The notes under the pieces were generated by a model. The model was not told the origin of the DNA, did not search any database, and saw nothing but the letters and a program-made list of their open reading frames with translations. From NCBI GenBank assembly GCA_963739625.1, contig CAVUAU010000009.1, positions 248,001 to 312,000 on the forward strand: a stretch of 64,000 nucleotides of DNA, in the 5' to 3' direction. The stretch comes from Salinimicrobium sp963739625. Its GTDB lineage: Bacteria; Bacteroidota; Bacteroidia; Flavobacteriales; Flavobacteriaceae. The translations under genes and the position numbers were made by a program. Below are positions 44,052 to 51,934 of this stretch, piece after piece (the first letter of the stretch is position 1; every line of letters begins with the position of its first letter).

Positions 44052-45056
44052 ATGAAAAAAGAATTTGACAGAATTCCTCTACCGCCCAATGGGTACTGGA
44101 TGAAGAGGAAGTATGGAATAGAAGTAGGTAAACCGGCCCTACCTGGTTCTGAAGAGACTGGTAAAGTAAAGCTGTTGTTGAAAAACAAAAAAAACCTTCT
44201 GAAATCCAATCCTATTGGCACTAGCATGGAACATAATCAATATGATTTCAGAGTTCCGAAGAAGTTACCAAAGGATCCGGATCCCATTATTCAGGAAATG
44301 CTATCTAAAATTCCCCGGAAACATCCTGTAGTGAATAATATTTATGATTATACAAAAAGGTATGATTATGGAAGAATTTCGGTCAGAGCCTCTGGACGTG
44401 CTTATAAAAGGGCTCTTTGTTTTCTTGATACTTTTATAAAAATTATGAAATCAAAGGACTATTATTTTCTATTCTGCTATGAACGATCTTATGTGGTCAT
44501 CGAAGGAATTGAAATAGCTCTAAGAATGCGTGAAAGGTCGAAAAGAGTCTATTCTACTGAGAGGTCAGGTTATCGCAATAGTAAATTGGAACCAATCGGT
44601 TTACTCAGTTTTGTTGCCGGGGAGTACACAGGAAAGGAATGGCAGGAAACACCAACCAAGACTATTGAAGGAAAATTACCCGGCATCATTGATTATTTGG
44701 AGAAAAGGGCAAAAGAGGAACGCAGATGGAAAGTAGAAAACGAAAAACGTCTGAAGGAAGAGGCTATCGAAAAAAGAAAACAGGAAGAGAAAGAGAATTT
44801 ACAAAAAGAAGAAATTAAAAAATTACGCCTTATAAAACAGAAATCTGATCTCTGGCATGAGGCCCAGAATCTCAGATTATTTTTGAGCGAATGTGAGACG
44901 AATGATCTCACTGGCGAGATGAAAGAGTTAATTAGGTTCGGATTTCAAAAAGCTGATTTTTTGGATCCACTTGTAAACGATAAAGATGAACTCTTTCACG
45001 ATATTGACCCATATTCTTTACTACAAATCCTTCGAGAGAAAAATATAAGTTCATAG
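44052..45056 (+). CDS. Island protein of unknown function with PPNGYW motif and coiled coil
   Basis: I do not recognise a characterised family. The N-terminus reads FDRIPLPPNGYWMKRKYG, then VGKPALPGSEE. From memory, this recalls island-borne proteins in which a helix-turn-helix precedes 'IP(V/R)PPxGYWAKxxxGK'; that HTH is absent here because the frame is closed upstream. The middle (about residues 95-200) is globular with YYFLFCYERSYVVIEGIEIA. Residues 210-280 form a highly charged coiled coil, and the tail is acidic. An in-frame GTG at 44031 is an alternative start. It is the first gene inside attL, a position often occupied by defence or maintenance cargo (inference only). Confidence 0.6.
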   Translation: MKKEFDRIPLPPNGYWMKRKYGIEVGKPALPGSEETGKVKLLLKNKKNLLKSNPIGTSMEHNQYDFRVPKKLPKDPDPIIQEMLSKIPRKHPVVNNIYDYTKRYDYGRISVRASGRAYKRALCFLDTFIKIMKSKDYYFLFCYERSYVVIEGIEIALRMRERSKRVYSTERSGYRNSKLEPIGLLSFVAGEYTGKEWQETPTKTIEGKLPGIIDYLEKRAKEERRWKVENEKRLKEEAIEKRKQEEKENLQKEEIKKLRLIKQKSDLWHEAQNLRLFLSECETNDLTGEMKELIRFGFQKADFLDPLVNDKDELFHDIDPYSLLQILREKNISS

Positions 45057-45208
45057 CACCTACTTTCTGTTTTATTGATTTTTCATCGATTATTGTGTTC
45101 CTCTGAAGACTTCATAATTCTGAGCCTCCTAAATAGTTAAAGAGGATGTAGAATCAATTCATCCTGCTTACCCTTCCTGAAATTGGCTTTACGAAAGTCA
45201 AACCACCT

Positions 45209-45252
45209 ATCCCTCTGAAGGTCAACTTGAAACTTTTGGAGGGATTTTTTTA
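45209..45252 (+). terminator. Possible terminator upstream of the second island gene
   Basis: ATCCCTC (45209-45215) pairs with GAGGGAT (45239-45245), with an inner AAG/CTT pair and a following T7. The loop is long, so the call is tentative. Confidence 0.4.
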
Positions 45253-45350
45253 TGCACTCGCCATGGAAAAGCTGAACATTTCATTCTATAAGCCCCCTTA
45301 GATCCTGATCCCGCTTTAGAATTTCTTAATCTCTTTATTCCTTCACCGTC

Positions 45351-46094
45351 ATGCGCCCGATAAAAGTCCCGGTCCAACTACTGATTGCTGCTCAACAGGA
45401 ACATTATGTTTCCCGCATAAGGTTTTTCCTGCTCCTCAAAATAATGTATCCGCAGGGGAAATCAAGACTTTCTTTGGGAGAGATGAGAGCTATTCAGCAG
45501 GTACTGAGGGTAAAGTCAGAGAAGACTATCCAATCCTATGTTCGCTTTTTTGAAGCAAAAGGATGGCTTAGGCTTAATACAAAGACGGGATATTATATTA
45601 TCAAGTCCTTCGACAGAATAAGAGAAGAAAATGACTGGAGGATGCGCTATGCGATCCTCCTGCTGCCGCTTGACCTCTACAGACCAAAAGCCTTCGTAGG
45701 GGCAGGCATATATGCTTATTTACACACTGTTTATCTAAAAAGACAAAGAGAAAAGGAAAGCGTTCAGAAAAAAGGGAGAACCTATCATTTTCTTCAATCT
45801 CGTCAAAATAGAAGAACAGCTGCTCCTGTGTCAGTCAATGGAGTAGAAAAGATATTCAATATATCCAAAGCAAATGCTTCACGATTAAAGAAAGCTGCAG
45901 AAAAAGAAAGACTCATAAAGGTCAAAAAGAACTATTCTAAACCTATATCCAAAGAAATAGGAAAATGGAGTTTAAAGTACAGCGATCTGCCTCAGAACAT
46001 TGTCTTTCGCAGAAGAAAATATCGTCTCCAGCTTACCGATACGATCACTCCTCTTTTTTCTTTTACCCGCCGGAAAAAAATGAAAACATTATAG
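45351..46094 (+). CDS. Uncharacterised island protein with helix-turn-helix character
   Basis: No named family is recognised. The 247-residue, very basic protein shows an N-terminal segment MRAIQQVLRVKSEKTIQSYVRFFEAKGWLRLNTKTGYYIIKSF, which reads like a winged helix-turn-helix (about residues 48-90). A second HTH-like part (VEKIFNISKANASRLKKAAEKERLIKV, about 165-195) follows. The C-terminus is Arg/Lys-rich. Two DNA-binding modules would suit a regulator or a replication/excision factor of the element. An iteron-like cluster of TTGTATCA boxes lies 100 bp downstream, a suggestive but unproven link. Confidence 0.6.
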   Translation: MRPIKVPVQLLIAAQQEHYVSRIRFFLLLKIMYPQGKSRLSLGEMRAIQQVLRVKSEKTIQSYVRFFEAKGWLRLNTKTGYYIIKSFDRIREENDWRMRYAILLLPLDLYRPKAFVGAGIYAYLHTVYLKRQREKESVQKKGRTYHFLQSRQNRRTAAPVSVNGVEKIFNISKANASRLKKAAEKERLIKVKKNYSKPISKEIGKWSLKYSDLPQNIVFRRRKYRLQLTDTITPLFSFTRRKKMKTL

Positions 46095-46666
46095 AAAGGT
46101 AGATAGGAAAACAAAAAAAAGAAAAAAAATAAAAAGCTTTTTAGAGGGTGTTTTTTATCGTTTTTAGAGAAAAATTAGAGCTCTTACACAAGTTGTATCA
46201 CTACTATTGTCACAAGTCTTATTACAACTTGTATCATAGGTTGTATCAAATATGATACAGCTCAAAGGAACTTCAATACTACTCCCTCAGCACATTTCCC
46301 TCCACTGCGCTGCGGAAAAGCGCTTCAGGTGATGGTCTTGGACACATGACCACAGGATTCCTTCCATTTCGCTCCCGGAAAAAATCCTTCCACTGCATTG
46401 CAGTCACCGCTGCAGTCACGCGTCCGCTTGATCCTGCTTTCGTTTAAAAATTTGGGTAAATAAGATCGTTGCCTTCAGTAGCATTTACTTCCAGAGCCTC
46501 CGCCTCTGCAACCATTTTGCAGGCAAAGAAACGGGATTTAGAACTTAGCCGGCCTTGATGGATAATTTTCAATCTCAATGTTCTGTGAAATACGGCCTAT
46601 CCTAATTCTAAATCCCGTAAAAGCTCGCCATCAAAAGTGGTTGCGCGATGGCTCTGGAAGAAGTAA
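46095..46666. other. 572-bp region without a supported gene
   Basis: It contains the TTGTATCA cluster (46193-46260) and most of an imperfect inverted repeat (46482-46669). On the minus strand, frames at 46444-46596 (ending ...NATEGNDLIYPNF) and near 46290-46410 (MQWKDFFRERNGRNPVV...) have protein-like composition but no credible start, so they may be remnants of lost genes. No tRNA or strong promoter was seen. Confidence 0.5.
46193..46260. repeat. Iteron-like cluster of TTGTATCA boxes
   Basis: TTGTATCA occurs at 46193-46200, 46229-46236 and 46241-46248, followed by an inverted near-copy TGATACAG at 46253-46260. The last two form a palindrome-like pair around AATA. Such clusters serve as replication iterons or operators; which applies here is unknown. 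Confidence 0.65.
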
Positions 46667-46669
46667 ATG
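46482..46669. repeat. Large imperfect inverted repeat
   Basis: The left arm (46482-46543) and right arm (46606-46669) are related as reverse complements. CATTTACTT and CCAGAGCC at the outer edge and ACGGGATTTAGAA at the inner edge are exact, with small gaps between. The centre is about 62 nt. Transcribed, it would form a long hairpin; as DNA it could be the ends of a small inserted element. Confidence 0.65.
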
Positions 46670-46789
46670 GAAACACCGGAAGTCTGTTCAGACAGCTGGA
46701 TTCCAGAGGAAATCAAAATGGAAAACGCTCAAGATGAAAAAAGTAAATGGTTTTTTGTCTTAGACTTTGATCTGGCTTGTATCGAATGA
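46667..46789 (+). CDS. Possible small ORF, 40 codons
   Basis: ATG 46667 opens a 40-residue frame with protein-like composition (METPEVCSDSWIPEEIKMEN ... KWFFVLDFDLACIE) that stops 3 bp before the convergent esterase gene. There is no homologue that I know and no clear ribosome-binding site. It could equally be the tail of a decayed gene. Confidence 0.25.
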   Translation: METPEVCSDSWIPEEIKMENAQDEKSKWFFVLDFDLACIE

Positions 46790-46792
46790 TTT

Positions 46793-47620
46793 TTATTTGC
46801 CAATAAATTCAAGGCCATCTATTAAAGATTTTAATCCTGAGGTTGCGTGGCTTTCATTGTCATAAATTTTGCTACCCACGGATTGATTATCAGACTTATG
46901 TTCATCTAAATATCCTTTAAGCCATTCAACATTTTCCCGATATCCATTTGCGTCATTTGAGGCAGCAGTTATAAAAATAGAATTAAAGGAGAGACTTCCT
47001 TTTTTCTCCAGGGTCTTAAAGATATAATGTTGGTCGTACAAGGTACTTGGACTTGCAGAAATATAATTATCAAATATTTCTGGCCTTAGGACGGCAAACG
47101 AGAGAACACCTAATCCCCCGAGGGAATGACCAAAGATGGTTTTCTTGTTAAAAGTAATTTTGTATTTGGACTCTATATTGGGGATCAGTTCTTTTTCTAG
47201 CAAGTCAGCAAATTGTGAAAAACTGCCTGTTCGGGCATAAAGATCTTCATATCCTTCTTCTACGTGGATTGTGTCTTTGGTGGGTGTGTAATAAGTCCAC
47301 CTACTTTCTATTGTGCTTGGTAGAGATAGAATAAATGTAGGATTGATTTTATCGCCAAACTCATAAAGTGAGGTCACGTTCTTTGCTATCCCGGAATAAT
47401 CATCACCATCTAGAAGTACCAAGAGGTCCAGGGTATCTTTTTTGGACTGAAAATCCTCTGGTAAGATTATTTTATAGGGAATTTCATTACCGATGAATTT
47501 CGAATTGTAGTTCTGTGTTTGATATAGTGTTTTTTGGTGCAAGGAATCGATTTGAGCGACTAAGCTTGAACTGCTAAAGGCTATCAATAAAATGGAAAGA
47601 TTAAGAGACATTTTTATCAT
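46793..47620 (-). CDS. Secreted alpha/beta-hydrolase, esterase D / IroE-like family
   Basis: The 275-residue protein has a signal peptide (MIKMSLNLSILLIAFSSSSLVAQ). An esterase-D-type fold (PF00756-like) follows: NEIPYKIILPEDF, LLVLLDGDDYSGIAKNVTSL, the nucleophile elbow IFGHSLGGLGVLSF (Ser about residue 167), ISASPSTLYDQHYIF and a C-terminal NESHATSGL with the likely catalytic His. Such enzymes cleave siderophore esters or acyl groups on carbohydrates. Being exported and on the same island as a glycan locus it could be a carbohydrate esterase, but an integrase remnant lies between them, so the link is weak. Confidence 0.82.
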   Translation of the reverse strand: MIKMSLNLSILLIAFSSSSLVAQIDSLHQKTLYQTQNYNSKFIGNEIPYKIILPEDFQSKKDTLDLLVLLDGDDYSGIAKNVTSLYEFGDKINPTFILSLPSTIESRWTYYTPTKDTIHVEEGYEDLYARTGSFSQFADLLEKELIPNIESKYKITFNKKTIFGHSLGGLGVLSFAVLRPEIFDNYISASPSTLYDQHYIFKTLEKKGSLSFNSIFITAASNDANGYRENVEWLKGYLDEHKSDNQSVGSKIYDNESHATSGLKSLIDGLEFIGK

Positions 47621-48189
47621 AAAGAGGTTTTTTCCTTGAACAAAACAGCCAAGGTATCAAAATTTCTACGGGTGAATGAATCGGAAACTATTCTTATTAT
47701 TAAGGTAGGGGAGAACAGCAAGAGGACAACACGCCCTGCGATGTTGAAATGGTTCTCCCCTTGGTTTACAATGGCTTGAGGCAGCGCCATCATTTTTCTT
47801 TCTTTTTTATTAGTAAAATGCTTTCAGAAGCCCCATAGACAGCTAAAATTTTGCGCCAATTCTTTCAAAAAGGATAAAAAGTTCAACATGACAAGGATAA
47901 ACAAATAGCAGCTGTGACTGGCCTTAGGAGGTCGGGTGAGAAAGGGCTGGACTTCAAATATCGAAGTTTTTCAAGGAATCGGTTTTCTGCAGATAAGGAC
48001 CGAAAGCCGGGAAAGTGGTACATATTCAACTTCACCATGATTAAGATTTTAGAAAAACTTGATGGGGAATCCCAAAGATGATTCCTGAATAGAAGATAAT
48101 GAGACCTTGAAAAGCAAAGGAAAAAAGGAAAACCTGAATGAGGACAACTATCGAGATAACAGAAGGTGTAGTTCCCTCAAAAATTCAGC
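47621..48189. other. Intergenic region with decayed coding traces
   Basis: No intact gene is supported. A minus-strand frame of about 58 codons (from 47795, reading MALPQAIVNQGENHF...) runs into the esterase start. A plus-strand frame near 47890-48080 (ending ...WYIFNFTMIKILEKLDGESQR) looks protein-like but has no start. Together with the integrase tail that follows, this looks like a graveyard of an older insertion. Confidence 0.5.
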
Positions 48190-48386
48190 TATAAAATGAT
48201 AACCAATTGCTAACCAATCATACGGCCAGGCGAAGCTTCTGTACCAATGCTTACAAAGCGGATATGCCAGTAATAGACATTATGGCGATAAGTGGCCATA
48301 CTTCAGAAAAAGTCTTCTACAACTATATTAAAGCTTTACCAATGGAAAGGTTAGAGAAGATTTCTAGTCATGGTTTCTTTAATTAG
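48190..48386 (+). pseudogene. C-terminal remnant of a second tyrosine recombinase
   Basis: The frame reads ...LLTNHTARRSFCTNAYKADM, then DIMAISGHTSEKVFYNYIKAL and stops at 48384-48386. This is the classic end of a tyrosine recombinase: His-x-x-Arg (HTAR, H at 48219), GH, and the nucleophile Tyr nine residues later. The catalytic core upstream, including the first Arg box, is missing, and an in-frame stop lies near 48158. It differs clearly from the intact integrase at the right end (HIARHTF ... YRHSDLKTTLNY), so it derives from another element. Confidence 0.85.
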
Positions 48387-48396
48387 TCTGGAGAGG

Positions 48397-49992
48397 TTAT
48401 GCTTTAATCTCCATAATTTTCTCCTCAAAATCATGCTTGTTGTGTGATCTTGTTTTTGCTCGAGTTTTATAACTATAAATCGTCGCTACAGACAAATCGA
48501 GAAAATCTGCAATTTGTTTACTGTCTTGTATTCCCAATCTGTAGAGAGCAAAGATTCTTAGCTGAGTATTTAACAACTCTCCTTTCTTCACTTCTTTTTG
48601 TTCTTCCTCAGGAAAAAGAGAATAAAACTCTTGCTTAAAGGTTGGATAAAGTTTTAAGAAAACTTCATCAAATTCCTTGAACAATGCCTCCCTTTCTTTT
48701 TTTACGCTGTATTTCTTAAGATTCTTCAGAACATCCTCTGGCTTTTTTGCGATTAGCTTTTGAGTTGTCGTTTTTTGAATTTTATCAATTTTCTTTACCA
48801 GTTCAGATGTTGCCGTTAAAAAATATCGAATATATTCTTGTTTGACAGCATCTGATTCCTGAAGGCTTGCATTCAATTCTTGCAGCTTTTCGTTGTAGTT
48901 AGTAAGAACTTTTCTTGACTGGGTTCGGTTCTTTAATTGTTTATAAATTATTCCTATAAAAACAAGTACTACCAAGGTTAAGAGACCTAAGAGAACGGCA
49001 ATCAGGGTCAAAGTGTTATTTTGCTTTTCAATCTTCAAAAGTTGAGCGCCTTCGATTATCGGCAGTATTGTGGAAATTTCCAGTTTCCGATGGCGAGCTT
49101 TATAGAAAGTCGCATCCTCCATGGCAATCCGAATGAACTTGTTTGCTTTTTCAAGGTTACCATTCTTATAGAGTTCACTGGCTAAATTTCGTAGAGCGAC
49201 ATTTTCCATCGTGGCATTTTTAATATCTGCTATTGCTGCCAGGCCTAGATATTTTATTGCTTGATCAGGATAGCCAGTCTCCGAATAGATGTATCCCAGA
49301 CTGGAAGTAGCTACACCATAAAATTCTGGCGTAAGATCGAAATTATTAATCCAGTAAGTGAACGCAAATTTTGCACCTTTCCAATCCTGAACTTTCATAC
49401 GTCTTAAACTCTCAGTCGCCCAATAAAAGGAAGAATTAGGATCTGTAAAGCGCAATGCTTCTCGAACAAAATTGTTGCCTTTCCGAATGTAATTTATGCT
49501 AAACCTTTTATCCTTTGTATAGTCGGCTAAATCGTAGTAGGCACGTGCTTTAACAAAGTTGTACCTGAATTTATCATGATCACTAAGAAGAGAATAGTCA
49601 ATGCTGTTAAGAGAATCTAAGGCCTCCTTAAAAAGGCCCGATGATAATAAAATAAATCCCTCTTTAATTTTGGCTTGTGATAATCTCAGACTATCATTCA
49701 TTAAAAGGGCATTTTCTTTCGCCCGATCGAGGTATATGTACGCCGAATCGTACTTAAAGGATTGGTACTCCTCAGATAAAGCAATGTTAGCCTGATATAA
49801 ACTATCCTGCTGATCCTGAAGCCGGTATCTGCTAGCACTTTTTTGTAAGGCTGAAATTTTTGCCCGTTTTTGCTGTATATAAAGTTCTTTTTTATCCAAA
49901 GTCTGTTCTAACTCCTTTAAAATGCCTTCTTGAGCTTGTGCAAGAACAAAGTTGAAAAACAATAAAAAGACTAGATTAATCAAGGTGCGCAT
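48397..49992 (-). CDS. SusR-like membrane-spanning regulator (DUF6377 family)
   Basis: SusR-type regulators sense an oligosaccharide in the periplasm and activate the neighbouring glycan locus. The 531-residue protein (SusR is about 535) has a signal peptide (MRTLINLVFLLFFNFVLAQ) and a TPR-like helical sensor region (about residues 20-315). One membrane helix follows (LIAVLLGLLTLVVLVFIGII, about 327-347), then a coiled-coil cytoplasmic part and a C-terminal LuxR-like HTH (LGIQDSKQIADFLDLSVATI, about 485-510). It is divergent from the lipoprotein-SusC-SusD genes, the expected position. Confidence 0.85.
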   Translation of the reverse strand: MRTLINLVFLLFFNFVLAQAQEGILKELEQTLDKKELYIQQKRAKISALQKSASRYRLQDQQDSLYQANIALSEEYQSFKYDSAYIYLDRAKENALLMNDSLRLSQAKIKEGFILLSSGLFKEALDSLNSIDYSLLSDHDKFRYNFVKARAYYDLADYTKDKRFSINYIRKGNNFVREALRFTDPNSSFYWATESLRRMKVQDWKGAKFAFTYWINNFDLTPEFYGVATSSLGYIYSETGYPDQAIKYLGLAAIADIKNATMENVALRNLASELYKNGNLEKANKFIRIAMEDATFYKARHRKLEISTILPIIEGAQLLKIEKQNNTLTLIAVLLGLLTLVVLVFIGIIYKQLKNRTQSRKVLTNYNEKLQELNASLQESDAVKQEYIRYFLTATSELVKKIDKIQKTTTQKLIAKKPEDVLKNLKKYSVKKEREALFKEFDEVFLKLYPTFKQEFYSLFPEEEQKEVKKGELLNTQLRIFALYRLGIQDSKQIADFLDLSVATIYSYKTRAKTRSHNKHDFEEKIMEIKA

Positions 49993-50045
49993 TTAAGGCT
50001 TCTTTTGGGTGTTGGTTCGAGAAAATGTGATTTTTAAGAAAACGT

Positions 50046-50053
50046 TTGCGCAA
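50046..50053. promoter_or_regulatory. Possible operator in the regulator/locus intergenic region
   Basis: The palindrome TTGCGCAA sits in AAAACGTTTGCGCAATATT, 54 bp upstream of the regulator start. The rest of the 291-bp gap (49993-50283) is AT-rich. A TAATTTTG (-7-like) lies at 50231-50238, 46 bp before the lipoprotein ATG, without a matching -33. Confidence 0.35.
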
Positions 50054-50283
50054 TATTACGAAAAGCCCCGAATTAATACCCCCTAATTACCCCATTAAAT
50101 TCATATTCGATCTTGATTTTATTAAAACAATTAAAAGATTAAAAATCTGTAATTCAATAATTTAAAATGGATTACATCTATTTTCACTCTTGATTTTTGC
50201 TTGATTTCTTTCTACCCTTCTTATATCCTCTAATTTTGAAAATCAGATTGCATTCTAAGTTTTTTTTAACAAATATAACCCAC

Positions 50284-50805
50284 ATGAAAAAAATGAAATT
50301 TAAATTCCTGACCCTCTTATTGACGGTTATGGCATTCGGGTGTTATTCTCCAGAGGATGGTGATTATGCAGAACCCATAACCACCTATGAAGTCATTGCC
50401 GGAGAATGGAGCCTTATGAACTTAACTATGGTCGATGAATTTGCTAAAGCAAATAATATCAAACCAACCGAAGAGAACTTAAGCACATTATTCAATTTTG
50501 AGGATTTCAGAATCCGTTTTGATGTAGACGAAAATAACAATCCAACAACTTACGAAGTACTAGGTGAGGTTCCCCCTCTTTTCCAACTGAATGGCTACTG
50601 GGATCTCAATAGTGATTTTCAGCCTACTAATTCAGGAGCTATTATTATCAGACTTTATAGTGATCAGGAAAAGACTCAATTAAAGGATGAATTCCATTTG
50701 ACATCTGTTCCCAGGACAAATCAGCAAATGGAACTTCAACTTTTTCGTACGTCAGGCGGGACTCCTTTTGTTTCCTATAAGTTCAAATTAATTGAAGAAA
50801 TATAA
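50284..50805 (+). CDS. DUF5004-type lipoprotein of the glycan locus
   Basis: This 173-residue lipoprotein (lipobox LLLTVMAFGC) has the pattern I associate with DUF5004: IAGEWSLMNLTMVDEFAKAN, LFNFEDFRIRFDV, FQLNGYWDLNSDF and a final strand PFVSYKFKLIEE. Such lipocalin-like lipoproteins occur in SusC/D loci and may bind glycan or assist the transporter at the cell surface. ATG 50284 is used because the upstream frame gives no proper signal. It lies 8 bp before the next gene. Confidence 0.75.
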   Translation: MKKMKFKFLTLLLTVMAFGCYSPEDGDYAEPITTYEVIAGEWSLMNLTMVDEFAKANNIKPTEENLSTLFNFEDFRIRFDVDENNNPTTYEVLGEVPPLFQLNGYWDLNSDFQPTNSGAIIIRLYSDQEKTQLKDEFHLTSVPRTNQQMELQLFRTSGGTPFVSYKFKLIEEI

Positions 50806-50813
50806 GCAGTAAC

Positions 50814-51896
50814 ATGAGAAAAATTATCTATTCTATTTTATTTCTATGTTTCCTATCTCCTTCAGTATCCAATGCTCAGGAAGTCATAGGAACCATAAAA
50901 GACATGTGGTCTTATCCAGTGGTGTACTCTTTTGATGAAGAAGTTACCTGGTATTTTGACCTTTCCGGAACTTCAGCCGTAGAAAATGAAGATTTTTATA
51001 TTTGGATTTGGTCACCTTCAGAACCAGATGCAGGTAATTATGACTCCTCTTCTGAATTTGCAAAACTTTCATATGAGGGTGATATGATTTGGAGTTTCAC
51101 ACTGACTCCTACCGAATATTTCTCAAGAACTCCAGAAGAAATAAGGAACAGTGATGGTTTTTGGTTTTTCCTGAAAGACAAGGCGGGAACTAAACAGACC
51201 GAAGTTACTCAAATGAAATATACGGATTTCTCTTCCTTTTTTGACGCAGGAGAAATTATGAAAGCGTACCCATCGAAACCTGAGCTCAATGAGGGGGTAA
51301 GTATCCTTTTTAACTCTAATCTTGTGGAAGGATTTGAAAATACTCCTAATGTATACTTTCATAGTGGTCTTAATGATTGGGAAATCCCCATGGAGTATCA
51401 GGCATGGGTTCCTGAAAGAGTTGAAAAGACAAGGATGAAAAACTTGGGTAACGGGTTTTATAAGATGGACCTTATTCCATCTCAATACTACGAAGTTGGG
51501 CAGGATTTCATTATGAATAACATGGTTTTTCTTTTTGTTGCTGAAGACTGGACTGCCGTGGGCCCTGACCTTGTACTCAATGCCGCAGAATATATCCCGC
51601 CACCACCTCCAGAATTCCGCTTCTTTCCTCTCCAGTTAAGCAAAAAGGATTTTCTGGGTATAGTACGAGTTAATAATGAGCGAGGAGTAAACAAGTTGAT
51701 ATATACTATTACTGCAGGACCAAAGGTCTTTTCAGGAGAATTTACTGGAGACACTAATGAAATCAAAGGTTTTGTTGACCTCCCTTCTAAATTTCGAGAT
51801 GTTGAACAAATAGATGAGCTTCATATTTTGGTTGAAGACGACAAGGGAAATATTATTATCGATACCAATATTCCATTGATCACACCTGATAATTAG
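50814..51896 (+). CDS. Secreted glycan-locus protein, possibly a SusE/F-like binder (DUF4961-like)
   Basis: This 360-residue protein has a signal peptide (MRKIIYSILFLCFLSPSVSNAQ) but no lipobox. It contains two similar aromatic-rich segments: FYIWIWSPSEPDAGNYDSSS ... GFWFFLKDKAGTKQTEVTQM, and VYFHSGLNDWEIPMEYQAWV ... MVFLFVAEDWTAVGPDL. A Pro stretch (YIPPPPPEFRF) and a C-terminal beta domain follow. Tandem aromatic beta-sandwiches suggest starch- or glucan-binding modules. The family name is from memory. It is encoded between the lipoprotein and susC genes, so probably surface glycan binding. Confidence 0.65.
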   Translation: MRKIIYSILFLCFLSPSVSNAQEVIGTIKDMWSYPVVYSFDEEVTWYFDLSGTSAVENEDFYIWIWSPSEPDAGNYDSSSEFAKLSYEGDMIWSFTLTPTEYFSRTPEEIRNSDGFWFFLKDKAGTKQTEVTQMKYTDFSSFFDAGEIMKAYPSKPELNEGVSILFNSNLVEGFENTPNVYFHSGLNDWEIPMEYQAWVPERVEKTRMKNLGNGFYKMDLIPSQYYEVGQDFIMNNMVFLFVAEDWTAVGPDLVLNAAEYIPPPPPEFRFFPLQLSKKDFLGIVRVNNERGVNKLIYTITAGPKVFSGEFTGDTNEIKGFVDLPSKFRDVEQIDELHILVEDDKGNIIIDTNIPLITPDN

Positions 51897-51934
51897 ACCG
51901 TTTAAGGCGAAAAAAAATTACAAAAATTAATCAA

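Noticed and set aside
46578..46763. 61-codon ORF on the plus strand
   Set aside because: It reads through one arm of the inverted repeat with Lys/Trp/Arg-biased composition and no known similarity; another frame there (46667-46789) looks more protein-like.
47619..47795. 58-codon minus-strand ORF upstream of the esterase
   Set aside because: Overlaps the esterase start, has no recognised similarity and no promoter or ribosome-binding evidence.
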